Source of the DNA: Haemonchus contortus | Taxonomy: Eukaryota; Nematoda; Chromadorea; Rhabditida; Trichostrongylidae | Direction: 5' to 3' | DNA: 64,000 bases | NCBI GenBank assembly: GCA_000469685.2 | Contig: LS997567.1 | Span: forward strand, 10,492,899-10,556,898 | The notes under the pieces: generated by a model | The model's database searches: none | What the model saw: only the letters and a program-made list of their open reading frames with translations | Told to the model about the DNA's origin: nothing | Position numbers and translations under genes: made by a program | In this document: in pieces, positions 12,053-27,680 of the stretch | Numbering within the stretch: position 1 is the first letter of the stretch | How the letters are laid out: every line of letters begins with the position of its first letter

Positions 12053-13305
12053 CCCCGGAGTTCCTTGCCTCACTTTTAGAAGGGGAGGATCCTTCCCTAA
12101 CTTTTAGAAGGGGATGAGCTCCGGGACTGGTGAGATGATTATGGCCCGTATGCACAAGGCCCAGGGTGGGGAAGGGGAGAGTCTCCCCAAGGGAATGTTT
12201 GCGAAGGGCGCGAATGTTCCAATGGGGTTTTTGCCTCTGTTCTGTGTCAAAATAGTTGCAATGGAGCAGAGTTTCATCCTATAAAGAGGTGAAGAATCGA
12301 CAGCCCTCGGTAATCATATGATGTTTGCCTCTGCGACCCTACCTTAGCTAGAGCTCAGAGAAGCGCGACCCCATTGACTCCCTACACTGGGAGGGGAGGC
12401 CTCCCTTGACTGGGAGGGGGATGAACCTACCCCCGGATTCGTGCTGGGGCGCCGATGGATTTGCACTCCGCTACCCGCTATTCACTATATTATTCGACTG
12501 AGCACTCATTCCCCTGATTTCTGCTGGCGGATTCGTCAAGTATTGCTCTGATTTTATTCTACTGCTGCAACCAACTGCCATTTCATTTGTATTCCTGAAT
12601 TCGTTGCTATGAAGCAGTTGAGGCTTCAGATAAGTAGGTTTTCTTTCGTGATTTACACCAGTTATCATGAGCATATTGCATCACGATCCCGGTGTGATAT
12701 AAGAAAGAAACCGAAATTATTTCTGTGAGCAACCAGTGAGCAGTTTTTCGCCTGATTTGTATATTATTTCATATCCTACTGCATTTTATTCCTTGCTCAC
12801 CCTCTTGTTCATGTCGCGGGAGTGGAGTTGCGTCATGGCGCTTGTTATGTGTGATATTAGTTTATTTTATGTTCCACTTTTGTTCATAGCTCTCAATTTT
12901 TATCCTAAATTGAGTGCTGTCAGGTATTGCAGCAGTAATCGTGCACCTTCTGTTCGCTTTGCTCTTAATTTTTTAACGAGCCCTGCCTTGAAAAGCGGTC
13001 TACGAACCTTCGCGCAGAAGGGCCACTTCTCGCCTAGGTGCGAAAACTTGTTGACCATTATGTTGTCCACAACTTTCATGAAGTGTAAAATATGAAGTGT
13101 TGAAGATGTATTATGACAGCAGTAGTAGGAAAGCTCGGCGCTTAGAGCGAAAAAGTTGTTTTCGAACAAGAATCATGTGTATACCGCGTGTAAAGGTTGA
13201 AATAGACGCTGCAACGGACTGAAATGCTTCGATGCGGTGACTTGGAGAAAAGTGTATCTACCAAATGTACGTCATTGCTAGTGACGGGGAATATATTTTA
13301 GGAGG
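12053..13305. other. Intergenic stretch, no gene recognised
   Basis: Open frames on both strands are short and lack recognisable motifs. The first ~400 bp is G-rich with small direct repeats (TTTTAGAAGGGGA twice near 12080-12115; GGGAGGGGAGGCC-type runs near 12390). I see no RNA gene or transposon end. Confidence 0.4.
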
Positions 13306-13905
13306 GGGGGAAGCCGTGGACTGCGGCGCTGAGGGTGGGTGCATGGAGGAAGGTTGCGTATGTGCAGGATTCTCGAGGTATGAGCATTCCGAGCCTAGGA
13401 TGGCGCAGAAATGCAAAGGTTAAAGAGTGGAAGAAGTGGCACGTATCGAATAAGTAATCCTGAATGGATTGGTGGTGATATGGTTCTTGCGGCCTCTTTG
13501 GTGACGCTGCTTTCAGCCCCAAATCTCTGAAAACCCTGTAAAAGATGAGAAATAGCCCAACTCTCAAGCCGAGTGTTATTTAAGGTCTAACATCTAGCAA
13601 CCACAATATCAACTGTTTATCTGGTGTGCGAATTTTATTCGTTCGAAGCTTTTTTCTCCTAACCGCTTCACTACTTTTTTGTCCAACACTGTTCAAGTGC
13701 ATCTAGTGTATCATCGTAACATCTGCTACTTCCTTCTGCGTTCTTAGGGTATAATTCCCCTCCACTTTGTAAGAGTACTTTCCCGAGACAAAAATCCACT
13801 CTCTCCGAATTCCGGTTCATTTAATCGAAAAACACGAACTTCGGATACCAATCTAACGTTGGCCAGACGGTACTGGAGGCGCGAAATACTTGCGTCGCGG
13901 CCTTC
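13306..13905 (+). repeat. Dispersed repeat, copy 1
   Basis: This ~600-bp segment matches 29315-30005 in the same orientation, with many substitutions and small indels. Shared landmarks include GATGGCGCAGAAATG, GTTAAAGAGTGGAAGAA, TTCCGGTTCAT and CTTCGGATACCAATCT. Neither copy keeps an open frame across the alignment, so this is probably a non-coding transposon fragment. Confidence 0.75.
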
Positions 13906-14640
13906 GCGCTGGAGCACGTTATTTTGGGGTGTCTAGTTGTAAGCACTGCGAGAAGGCAGTGATGACAGGAAAGTTGCCCTTTCGTAACTCTGCTTATTGA
14001 AGGTTGCGTAGGGCATTCAAGCATTTTATTCTAAGGTAATTACTGATTGTAAGAAGTAGTTTTCTACGATCAATGGGTCGTTAAACTATAGTTTGGAAAC
14101 ATATGTCTTTTTTCATGCATGTTTCCTCGTTCATGTTTCTTCCAGGACCACTGATGGCTAGCTACCCTTCTCAAGTGAATGACCGAACACTGTTTGGTTG
14201 TGCGTTTCTATTTCTGTTGCATGCTTCTTGGTTTGTGTTTCTTCTGAGACATCTGCTGAGTAATTACCTTCACTGATAGAGTGTTGAACCCTGGTTTAGG
14301 GGTATGCCAACTTCGGTTGATATAACTATCCGACCGAAAGAGGCCATGGATGACGATGTTCAAGCCAAAGAGAGGTCCGAAGAACATCCACACGTTGTGT
14401 ATAATCGACAGCGACTGTGCAGAAAACAGAAAAGCTGACTAGATGGAGAATGAAACAAAGGCAAGGCAGGAGGGCGCGAGGCGATCTTAATTACTTGTGG
14501 AAACTCCATGATCACTGCTCTACTCGCATATCGATATGCAGCAGGTCAAAGTCATTGAATGAAGAGAATAACAGCAGTGAAAAACCAATACTTCAATAAC
14601 AAAATTAGGTTTCTCAGCAGAAAACTTCCTATTATAACTG
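13865..14640 (+). repeat. Foldback family, copy 1 (pairs with copy 4)
   Basis: This ~770-bp sequence is present in reverse complement at 17465-18235. Landmarks are CTGCGTCGCGGCC near the start, AAACTATAGTTTGG, CATGCTTCTTGGTTTGTGTT, ATTATACACAACG-type sequence and CGCATATCGATATGC near the end. There is no open frame. It is probably an arm of a foldback or MITE-like element. Confidence 0.75.
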
Positions 14641-14654
14641 GCTGAGGGTTGAAA

Positions 14655-14685
14655 AAAAGCCAATCCTCACTATATATAAAGCGCT

Positions 14686-14717
<32 letters not shown>

Positions 14718-15840
14718 TTGTACGGGAATTCGATATAACCTAAAGGAACACCTGGAGAAGTCGGGACGAGTTTGGAATAGGTTGAGCATAGGGTAAGTGC
14801 AACAGAGCACATATGAGCCTGGCGGAGCTCCGCCCCCAAGGGGCGGGGCATGCGCCAGGATTGGTCAGGACCATGGACTGATTCTTCTAATTCGGTCTCA
14901 TAACAGTCCAGACGCCGGGAAAAAATGTGCAAAGGTGAGGGATGGGTCAACAACTAAAATAAAGGAAGCTTAAAGGCGGTGGGCGGAGCGTTCTCGCAGT
15001 GGGCGGTACTTTTCACACAGATTCATAACTTGATTCAACGAAGGCGTCGAGACCAGAAAAAAAGCCAAAAGAGTGAGCAAGACCTTATGCGTGCTGGGCA
15101 TGCGTAAGCCTAGCGAAGCCCTGCCCACGGTGGGTGGGGCGTGCGTCAAGATGAAAGCTACTTTTCAAAAATGAGTGTAACTTCGTTTGGAAACGTTATA
15201 GAAGGCGGGAAAAAGTGGTAAGAGGTGATGGAACAAATGTGGCCAAATTCTCGAAGTAGGCGAGGTCGGTATCAAAGTGGGCGGAGCTTAGTTCAAAATT
15301 TCATAACTCTGTTCAGAAACGTTCTAGAACGCGGGGAAAAGTGGTAAGAGGTGATGGAACAAATGTGGCCAAATTCTCGAAGTAGGCGGGGTTATCGCCA
15401 AAGTGGGCGGAGCTTAGATCAAAATTTCATAACTCTGTTCAGAAACGTTCTAGAACGCGGGGAAAAGTGGTTAGAGGTAATCGAGCAAATGTGGTCACAT
15501 TCTCAAAATGGTCGGGTTTGCACCAAAGTGGGCGGGGTTGGCATCAAAGTGGGCGGAGCTAGGATCAAAATTTCATAAGTCGGTTTAGAAACGTTCTAGG
15601 ACGCGGGGAAAAGTGGTAGGAGGTAATGGAACAAATGTGATCAAATCCCCGAAGTGGGCCGAGCTGGCACAGGGAGGCGGGGCTAGGACAGAAAATGCAC
15701 CCAAAACTTTCTAAAATGCGGAAAAAATGGTTAGGAGCAGTTAAAGGAAGGGTAGTCAAGTTTATAGTGGGAAGGGTTTGCACTGAGGTGGACGAAGCTA
15801 TGATCAACCACTAATAACTCTGTTCAATACATCGGGCGTG
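14655..15840 (+). mobile_element. Helitron-like non-autonomous element with minisatellite
   Basis: The left end reads A-TCCTCACTATATATAAA and is followed by a (CTGT)n tract at 14686-14722. Next come a GGAGCTCCGCCCC block and a minisatellite of about 126-bp period at 15210-15800; each unit holds GTGGGCGGAGCT, TTCATAACTCTG and ACGTTCTAGAACGCGG. The same left end recurs at 45123, 45569 and 50636, and in reverse at 62935. A TC start preceded by A, plus an internal minisatellite, suggests a Helitron-type element. No helicase is encoded here, and the 3' hairpin/CTRR end has not been located. Confidence 0.5.
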
Positions 15841-15974
15841 ATGCTCTCAGCAGCTCAACGATCGAATCTAGAGAGAGCTATCTTATTCTGATTATCCAAA
15901 ATTCTGCTGAATGACTCCATCGTGGATAAGTGGCCGTCGACATATACTGCACGCGTTAGCGTGCATAGCCAAAC

Positions 15975-16690
15975 TGGTTGAAAAAAATAGAAAAGTCGCA
16001 GTTCATAGCTCTGTGGAATTCTCCACTTCGTTTTGCATTTCACATTTCACCTGTGTACAAAAACAGAATTCTTATTATTAAAACATAAAGTCAGCACCTA
16101 TTATTCCAGCATTAATAAAATTTTTGCAGTTTATAATGTTTCTCAAGTCGCTTCACCTTCTCACCGTTACCATTCTCGTCTGTTTTTTCTTTTACTCGCT
16201 TGATAAAGATATGCAGACAGCACAATGAAAATGTGGTCCTCACACTTAATTAAAACCGCCTTGCACCGAGGTGCAAAGTGTCCTCAATTGTACAGAAGTT
16301 GGCATATCCCAAGTTAGGGTTCTATCAGCGAAGGTAATTACTCAGCAGTTGTATCAGAAGTAACACAAACCAAAAAGCATGCAACAGAAATACAAACACA
16401 TTACCTAACAGTGTTTAGTCTTTCACTAGGGAAGGGTACGCTACAAAATTATAGTTCAACAACTCATTGATCGCCTAAAGTTGCCTCTTACAATCAGTAA
16501 TCACCTCAGAATAACGTGCTCGAACGCCCTGCGCAACCGCCAATAAGCAGAGTTACGAAAGAGCAAATCTCCTGTCATCAAGGCCTTCCCGCAGTGCTTA
16601 GACACCCTAAAATAACGTGCTCCACTGCGAAGGCCGCGACGCAACCGCCGCAAGTAGAGTTTGTCTGATTTTGTTGTTTAAGTTTCCCCT
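15975..16690 (-). repeat. Foldback family, copy 2 (pairs with copy 3)
   Basis: This is the reverse complement of 16735-17445. Shared landmarks are the reverse of AAACTATAGTTTGG-like sequence, CATGCTTCTTGGTTTGTGTT, GCAGACAGCACAATGAAAATG and ACAAAAACAGAATTC. The two arms are separated by only ~45 bp, so together they form a palindrome of about 1.47 kb. Confidence 0.78.
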
Positions 16691-16734
16691 GTGCGTTATG
16701 CATACGGGCCAGAAGAACTTATACAACATAATCA

Positions 16735-17445
16735 GACAAACCCTACGTGCAAGCGGTCGCGTCGCGGTTTTGCGCTACAGCACGTTATTTTGGGGTGTAT
16801 TGGCTTTGCGGGAAGGCCTTGATGACAGAAGACTTCCCTTTTATAACGCTGCTCATTGACGGTTGCGTAGCGCGTTCAAACACATTATTCTAAGGCGATT
16901 ACTAATCGTAGGAAGTACCTTTCTTTAATCAATGAGCTGTTAGACTATAGTTTGGTAATGTATGTCCCTTTTCCTGCATTTTCCTTGTTAATGTTTCTCC
17001 AAGACCATTGATGGGTAGTTACCCTCCCCTAGTGAATGGCTAGTGAACACCGTTATGTGTTTCTATTTTTATTGCATGCTTCTTGGTTTGTGTTTCTTCT
17101 AAGACAACTGTAGAGTAACGACCTTCACTGGTAGTGTTGAAACCTTATTCAGGGGCATGTCAACTTCTGTACAATGGAAGACCAATCTTGATTGGGTGTG
17201 AAGACTACATTTTCATTGTGCTGTCTGCATATCTCTATCAAGCGAGTGAATGATTAAAAAAAATGAAGAAAATGGCAACAGTAAGAAGGTAAAGGATCAT
17301 GAGAAAAATTATGATCTGGAAAAGTTTTAATAGCTGGTTGGCTGGTTGGGAATTCTGTTTTTGTGCATAGGTGAAAGGTGAAATGCGAAACCAAGCGGAG
17401 TATTTCATAGAGCTATGAACCGCGACTTCATTGCTTTTTTTATTT
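16735..17445 (+). repeat. Foldback family, copy 3 (pairs with copy 2)
   Basis: This is the right arm of the 15975-17445 palindrome. Its first ~450 bp also matches copies 1 and 4, but the distal part differs, so the family has at least two subtypes. No coding capacity is seen. Confidence 0.78.
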
Positions 17446-17464
17446 GCACAAAATCAACACTCTT

Positions 17465-18235
17465 GACCAGTTATAACGGGAATTTTTCTCTAAGGAACCT
17501 AATTTTTTTATTGAAGCTTTGGTTTGACTGCTGTTATTCTATTCATTCAATAACTTTGACTTGCTGCATATCGATATGCGAGCAGCGCAGTGATCATGGA
17601 GTCTCCACGCCTAACCAAGAACGCCTCGCGCCCTCATGTCATGCCTTTGTTTCATTCTCCATCTAATTAGCTTCTCTGCTCTCTGCACAGTCGCTGTCGA
17701 TTATACACAACGCGTGGATGTTCTTCAAACCTCTCTTTGGCTTGAACATCGCCATTCATAGCCTCTTTCGATTAGATGAATTGTATCAATCAATCGTGCA
17801 GACGTTGGCATACCTCTGAACATGGTTTCAACACTACCAGTGAAAGTCATTACTCGGCAGTCATCTCAGAAGAAACAGAAACCAAGAAACCTGCACTAGA
17901 AATAGAAACACATACCAGTGTTCACTAGTCATCAGCTAGGGTGGGATAACTACCCATCAATGGTCTTGGATGAAGCATGAACGAGGAAACATGCAGGACA
18001 AGAGACATACATCACCAAACTATAGTTTAACAGCTAATTGATTAAAGAAAGGTACTTCCTACGATTAGTAATCGTCTTAGAATAATGTGTTCGAACGCGC
18101 TACGCAACCGCCAATAAGCAGCGTTATAAAAGAGGAAGTCTTTCGTCATCAAGGTCTTCCCGCAGTGCCAAGACACCCCGAAATAGCGTGCTGTAGCGCG
18201 AAGCCGCGACGCAACCGCTTGCACGTAGGGTTTGT
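17465..18235 (-). repeat. Foldback family, copy 4 (pairs with copy 1)
   Basis: This is an inverted copy of 13865-14640 along its whole length, including CATATCGATATGC and the block near 17690-17750. It directly follows copy 3. The four copies therefore read +,-,+,- across 4.4 kb. Confidence 0.78.

Positions 18236-21760
<3,525 letters not shown>

Positions 21761-21803
<43 letters not shown>
21761..21803. repeat. (TA)n microsatellite, right side
   Basis: This is the continuation of the TA tract split by the mariner insertion. Confidence 0.95.
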
Positions 21804-21807
<4 letters not shown>

Positions 21808-22735
21808 CAGTCGGGCCGCCCGGCTAACTCCCGGCTTCCCTCTTTCTTAAAGGGTCCCCGTGTACCTTCTTGTAAGAAACTTGCTATGCGTAAATAACAC
21901 TTCGGATTCTCATTTTTCTTTGGAAGCTCGACACCCTCAGTATTAGCTCTGAATTGGAAGCGATTTTGTCTGTATCACAATTAATTATATACTAATTAGA
22001 ATTTTCGATTTGTGTCAGATTGATGGCTTAACTGATTGACAACCAATGTCTTGAATGGTACCCAGAAATGGATAATAACGCCTATCACAGATGTCATTAT
22101 CAACGGAACATTTTCTCCACGGATTTTTCATTAATTGGTAATCCCAAATCCTTAGCGATCAGATGAGTTCAGTCACAAATGATATGCCACAAAACAAAAA
22201 GGAATCGTGGTCTTCATTGTGTCAGAAAGCTTACTGCGTAACGGTCGTAGTTTATTGGCAAAAATGAACAAATTCTCATTTCGTAATGGAGAAATGTCAT
22301 TGATCAGTCGCTGTTATAGCATTTGCAGCCTTAAAGAGGCAGTGTTTGATCATAAATACCCTTTTGCTATTTAAGCCCCTTATCAGTCCTTATCAGTTGT
22401 TATCAGTTCCTGTTACAGAGTACCTACGACCACGTCACATCCTACATTGCCGTCATTGAAAAGGTTCCACTGTTGGCACGGAGGGGCTTCGCTTGTTATT
22501 ATCTGTCCTTATCACTGATTGACTTCGGTCCCTTCACCTCCTGCACTATCTACTGGAATGCTCAGTTGTTAGTATTAAAGACGTTGTAGATTTACTTGCT
22601 CTCGCCTCCTAACAGTTTCTATCAGTCTCTAACAGTTTTGCGAAGTGCCAAAGCTCTGCCGTTAACAGGAAGTAAGTAACGGTTCCTGTGGCTTTCGCCT
22701 TTCTAGGCTCTTGATCAACTCCTTTCAATTGTTAT
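21804..22735. other. No gene recognised
   Basis: AT-rich sequence with no long frame. The direct words TTATCAGTCCTTATCAG and TTGTTATCAGTTCC around 22380-22410 and the TAACAGTTTCTATCAG repeats near 22610 suggest a degraded simple repeat. Nothing else is visible. Confidence 0.4.
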
Positions 22736-23410
22736 CTTATCACCTACCACCAGTGTTCCTATCCTGCTTTTGTACTCCTACCAAGTTTCAATGCAATAGG
22801 ACCACGTAAACAGGAGTTATGAACTCGCGACCTAGAATTTCTATCGCGCACGCTCCCCCCCCCCTGTAGGCAGAGTTCGATCTCGCCGCCTGCCATAAGT
22901 GTTCCCATGCTGTCCTCTGTACTTCTACCAATTTTGAACGCTTTGGGTCCACTGGAACAGGACTTACGAATTTGCGACCTGGAATTTCTACCGCGCACGC
23001 CCCGCTCCCTGTGAGCGGAGTCCAGTCCTATCACCTGCCGTAAGTGTTCACATGCTTCCCCCTGTACTCCTGCCAAATCTGACTTTTCTAGGTACACGGG
23101 GACATGAGTTATGAATTTGCGGCCCAAAGTTTCTAATGCACGCCGCGCTCCCTGTGCACGGATTCAGGTCCTGCCACTTACCAAAGGTGTTCCCATCCTG
23201 CTCCCCTTACTCCTACCAAATATGAACGCTTTAGGTCCACGGGGACATGAGTTATGAATTTGCGGCCCAAAGTTTCTAACGCGCACGCCGCGCTCCCTGT
23301 GACGGATTCCGGTCCTGCCACTTACCGTAGGTAATCCCATCCTGCCCGGAGTACTCCTACCAAATTTGAGCTTTCTATGTCCAGTGGAACAGGAGTTATG
23401 AACTTCCGAT
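22736..23410 (-). repeat. Minisatellite of ~143-bp period
   Basis: Four to five divergent tandem units each contain a CACCTGCCGTAAGTGTTCCC-like head, TACTCCTACCAAATTTGA, a GGTCCACGGGGACATGAGTT-like middle and CGCACGCCGCGCTCCCTGTG. Head positions near 22890, 23033, 23176 and 23318 give the period. Related words occur at 55.4-56.6 kb. The apparent frames here are repeat artefacts. Confidence 0.8.
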
Positions 23411-23510
23411 GAAACACACACACCGACACACACACACACACACAAACACACCGACACACCAACAGACACACTTAGCGAATTATATAAAGTAGGATATATA
23501 TATAGGATAT
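23411..23510. repeat. (CA)n microsatellite and TATATA end
   Basis: A CACACACA-rich tract (about 23413-23470) is followed by TTATATAAAGTAGGATATATATATAGG. The pairing of a simple repeat with a TATATA-CCTAC end resembles the reversed left ends of the Helitron-like family in this window. Confidence 0.65.
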
Positions 23511-23699
23511 ATTTTGTGCATCACGAGGTAATAGGGTGAATGCTAGTTCCCGTTTACTTCTGCTGATAATTCTGTCCCTTCCAGACGTAAAAGTGCCAGA
23601 AGCGCCACGTTTACGACAGTAGGTGACGCAGTGATGCCGAATGGTAACCGATTAGGGCGGTACTATATTGTTTTTAACCCCATAACAGGCTTCGTGATA

Positions 23700-25260
23700 C
23701 TTTTCACCCCGAGAAGGCGGAATGAGTCTTTGAGTGCATCCTTAACCCTAGTCTACGTGAACGCGAACTTAATATGCAGAGTGACAAAAATGTGCGAGGG
23801 TTCGAAATGAGAAAGTCACGAATTTCTTTGGCCCCTACATTGCTTTGTGGGGCCGCCGCACGGCTGAATGAGGCAGGCAGTATCTTGTTCGGAAACTCGT
23901 TCGACGATCCTTTTGTTTTCGTAATCATTAAGGATCCTGGACACCAATATGCCTGGTCTTGGTGCATTTTCAAATAATTCTGCAGAGATGTCAGTCGTTT
24001 GATACAAACCTAATAGTTGTAACCTAGTCGTGCAACACTGCATTTTAGGGGAAATGGTGCTGTAGCATAGCCAACATCAAACGATATTGAGTTCGAGTAG
24101 TCTTCGAAATATTGCTGAATTTTAACATCCGATACACAGTCATCATAAGGAATTCCGACACCCGCAAGTTTAAAGAGCTTCTCCAACATGTGGCTTTCCA
24201 AACCTATATGAATAACCGTCAACCCGTAGCAAATAGGCTGACTTTGCAGGACTATCTAACCCGCCGCGACCATGAATTGCTGGCCTGAATAAGGTTTTGC
24301 AATAAGCAGCCCTGAATGTGTCTCTGAGAATCTCATCTTCTTTTACTAAGTCGTAATATCTATCAAATCCCACTAAAACTCCAGGTGTCTGCTATTCTCC
24401 TTGGAACTTTGAATTTGCGATGCAAATTAGGTGTTGCTCGAGAAAATTGGCGTCTTGCTGAGTCAACTTGACTGATGGAAACCCTCCAGTTATGACTGGC
24501 TTTGTCTGTACAGTAAAACGGTTTCTTTTTCTTGTGCAGGTTGAAGATTGACTTCCAGAGGTACGGTTATGCTGTTGAACTGCGCTAAGTGTTCTGTAAC
24601 GCATGACATGCAGGTCTCGGTGGAGAGCTTGAGAAGCTCAAAATCATATGCTGAGTTTTTTCCGACTATGGTTTTATGAGCTACAGTATCGAAGACGAAG
24701 AGCACTTTCTCGAATCGTTCGCTTTTGTTGTTCCAGAGATTACCCTCTGCTGTCGTAAGGATTAGTTCCTCATTTTTACTGGTGTCGCTGATACTCGTAA
24801 TCCTGTTCGGTTTGAATGACCTGTGTTTTGTTCTGTTTATTTTCCTTGCTTCCATTGCAATAACTATTGCTAGGCTTCCTATCAGGTTGCTGTAGGCTGC
24901 TGTCACAGTTTTTTGATTGATTTAACTTCTGCTGGCCTGGAATATCCCGGTGGCGCTTACACGTTGATGCCGACTTGTTTGCTTGCCAGATATAAGCCTT
25001 GATATTTCTGGCCTTAACGGGGACAGTTAGGCTTGCTACATTGATTGCTTGAGTGGTTACTGTTGAAACATTTCCAACCAAAACGTTTTTCCATGGCGAT
25101 ATCGCGTCTTCCTTGAATGCCGATTATGGCTCTGCACAGTGTAGAATGGTTATTGTTATGGCGTCCGCAGAAGGCGTAGGTTTGGGGGAACCTTTGACTT
25201 TGTTCTCTTGTTGTATTCGCTGTTGAAACCCCAGTGTATCTAGACAAATAGTTTGGAAGA
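23700..25260 (-). mobile_element. Decayed BEL/Pao-type LTR retrotransposon fragment
   Basis: Minus-strand frames give a gag-pro-RT start in order. A zinc-knuckle region (CAFCGRHNNNHSTLC, then GWKCFNSNHSSNQCSKPNC) lies at about 25200-25014. An aspartic-protease-like region (TTAEGNLWNNKSERFEKVLF, about 24790-24710) follows, then a DRYYDLV-type block and the pro-RT linker (KLFKLAGVGIPYDD) at about 24370-24080. Frames change several times. Catalytic RT motifs, integrase and LTRs were not found. The stretch below 24000 is uncertain. Confidence 0.72.
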
Positions 25261-26100
25261 TATTTTTCTTCCTAGCAGCGTGAGAGATTACCAATTGTAA
25301 TATTTTTGTTGGCCTGGTTTGTTGTCAGAACGTTCTTTGTAAAAGGGAACTTTTTTATTATTATTTCATTCCATATTGGAAAGCTAGTGGCTCTGATATC
25401 ATAGTCAGTAGAGAACATTTGATTCGCAAGTGCTTTGATCGAGTCCAATCAATCATCTCAGCTTTCGCATTTTGTGCAGCAGCTTCCAAATCGAAAAGTC
25501 CACTATTTTTGTACTTGTTGACCGGTTGGTTGCCGAAGTTATCTTTGGGTCTGTACAGTCCACTTATAATTCTTTGCTATCGCCTGTATCCCAGGTCACT
25601 GCTTGGGTGAATAAAGGTATTATGAATGGACCAGTATTGGAGTTCTTCTTCGCTATCATGAATTTCCGATTAGCTGATATTGGGCGGTTTGACTGGCCGC
25701 ATCTTTGAGATGCTCCTAGAACTGAGAATCACCGGGTTTTGCTGAAACCAACTTGTCTGGTTACTTCTGTGAGTTGATGATCCTGCAACGTCATTGTAAG
25801 CTTGAAGTAATTTGACATTCCTCTGAACATTTGCTGAACTTGCTTTACCCTCAGTAGCTGAGCTTCCGGTTTGCGTATGAAAGGCTCGGCACTCACCAAA
25901 TGCTGCGGATGCTGAGAGTCTTAATCAATTTCCTGTGTTTTTGTAATGAGCTCTTTTTGATCAGTTCTTCCTTGCATTAGCATATTGGCTCCCTATTTTG
26001 TCGACCCTCTGTTGAATTATTTCGACAGCGGTTCTTATACAACTGACGTAGGAAAGATACTTTCATCCGAAAGTTGATGTTGACAAGGAAAGGATTCCTT
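25261..26100. other. Possible remnant 5' of the BEL/Pao fragment
   Basis: This stretch lies where the rest of gag and the 5' LTR of the minus-strand BEL/Pao element would be expected. I could not find conserved gag motifs or an LTR end, and the frames are short. Confidence 0.3.
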
Positions 26101-26385
26101 CACAGTGGCCATATGTGATGAAATGTGTACCGCCGTAGGTGGTTCCGAACCTAATATCAAATCTGTATTCCAAATCTGCTAAACTGTTGCGGGAACAAAG
26201 TCACGAGACCAATTCCTTCCTGTGTTATACCACTGTACTGTACAGATCCGAGCGAAGACGTAGATGTGCAGTGGTTTCGCAGCTGGTAGCTCGTTTTGCT
26301 TTCCAATGGCCTCTAAACGCTTGCATAACGTTTTTGTGATCGACATTGACCATCTATAGAGCTCCCTCACATTTTAGGATCCCGG
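26100..26385 (+). repeat. SINE-like repeat, + copy
   Basis: It resembles 58870-59200 in the same orientation: GGTGGTTCCGAACCTAATATC, the phrase CCTGTGTTATACCACTGTAC, then GCTCGTTTTGCTTTCC, CTCTAAACGCTTGCATAACG and a terminal CTCCCTCACATTTTAGG. The tRNA-like segment present at 59 kb is shortened here. Confidence 0.6.
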
Positions 26386-26699
26386 GGAATAACAATTTAG
26401 TGAATGTTTAAAGCCATTTCTGAGCAGATAGATGCTTCTCTTCCCCAAACATTCAGTGTTTCGTATTTTTCGTCAGTTCCCTCCACTCACAGAAGATGGC
26501 GGTTGAATGACTCATCTGTCAAGAGCCCTCTTCGTAAGGGATACGGTCCAGTTGAGGAATACTATCCGCATTTTACAAGTTATCTGCCATTTAAAAAATA
26601 CTGTGGAACAATAGTTGATTGATTTATGTGCACGCATGATAGCCACTAATTGTCAAAAAACTTTATTGAGGTACACGTGGGTAATATGGTGGGACATGA

Positions 26700-27680
26700 T
26701 ACCGCAGCGAGACCCAAAGCCTCGAACCCACCTACAACTAGCATAGGAGTTGGCTCCTATGCGGAGTTCGTTGTTGATTTTAAGCGCCATTCAGTGGAAA
26801 TGACTGTCGTACATTGAGCTCCTGTATTGATTATATGCCAACTTATTATTCCAACTTATCCCTACTCTCCACAGGCAGAACAATCGGTCTACTCGTTTTG
26901 CACCTGTTAGCTGCAACCAGGTAAGACATCACAGTTTGTCGAAAATGAACTAATTCGAATGCTCATAGTCTCTCTCACTTACCCATAATGACCGTAGATG
27001 GTACGCGGTCGTAATGGAACAAAACATTTTTCGTGCACTAGGAGGTCCGGCTTTCTTTTCTGTTGGCACTCAAACTAAGAATGCTATGGATATTTCTACC
27101 AGTGCCTTGAAATAAAAGCTCATGGGCCGGAATCCAGAGTTGAAGGGCCCGTTTCCCTTTGGGGAGGATCATTGTGATGGCCCTTCAAGCAGTATTCTTC
27201 CTCGCAGTGGATAACGAGCCGTTTACATCTCATCGAAAGCATGGGTGGAAAGCTCTTTATCACCTTCCGTCCCTTCCTAGATGGTGCTCACGTAATGCTG
27301 CAAGAACGAGAGTCCTCCACCAAATACGATGGCCCCCACTTCGAGCAGAATATTAGTTTGACTTCATTTTCTGCTCGAATGGAGCTCCACCCTTATTCGG
27401 CCGGTGATGGGCGAGAAAAACTTCCCTTGCATGCACCAAGGAGTCGAACCTCGATCTTATACCTACCAGCTACGGGTTTGCTTGGTTCGGTGATCTGTTC
27501 AGTACAGTGGTATAAAATAGAGAGGAATTAGCTCGAGAATTTGTTCCTAGATTCGTTTAGCAGATCTGAAACACAGATCTGAGGTAAGGGTTCGAAACCA
27601 CCTGCGGCGATACCCGTCTTGAAAAGCCACGGCGGCCGTGATCCTTCTCTTGTAGGTGCTGATGATAAAAGGTAGCATTC
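26700..27680 (-). repeat. Dispersed repeat matching 58.9-59.95 kb in inverse
   Basis: Several blocks match the other copy in reverse complement: the CAGTGGAAATGACTGTCG block near 26790 versus about 59880; AACTTATCC near 26845 versus about 59828; AAGCTCATGGGCC near 27117 versus about 59623; and ATGGTGCTCACGTAATGCTGC near 27283 versus about 59395. The right part (27460-27680) is a reversed SINE-like head with CAGATCTGAAACACAGATCTG. No open frame is conserved. Confidence 0.6.

Noticed and set aside
22736..23410. CRISPR-like array
   Set aside because: The repeats are long (~143 bp), diverged and without unique spacers, and the genome is eukaryotic.
23164..23469. Minus-strand frame with a Val/Cys-rich start
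   Set aside because: It is a translation of the (CA)n tract and the 143-bp minisatellite.
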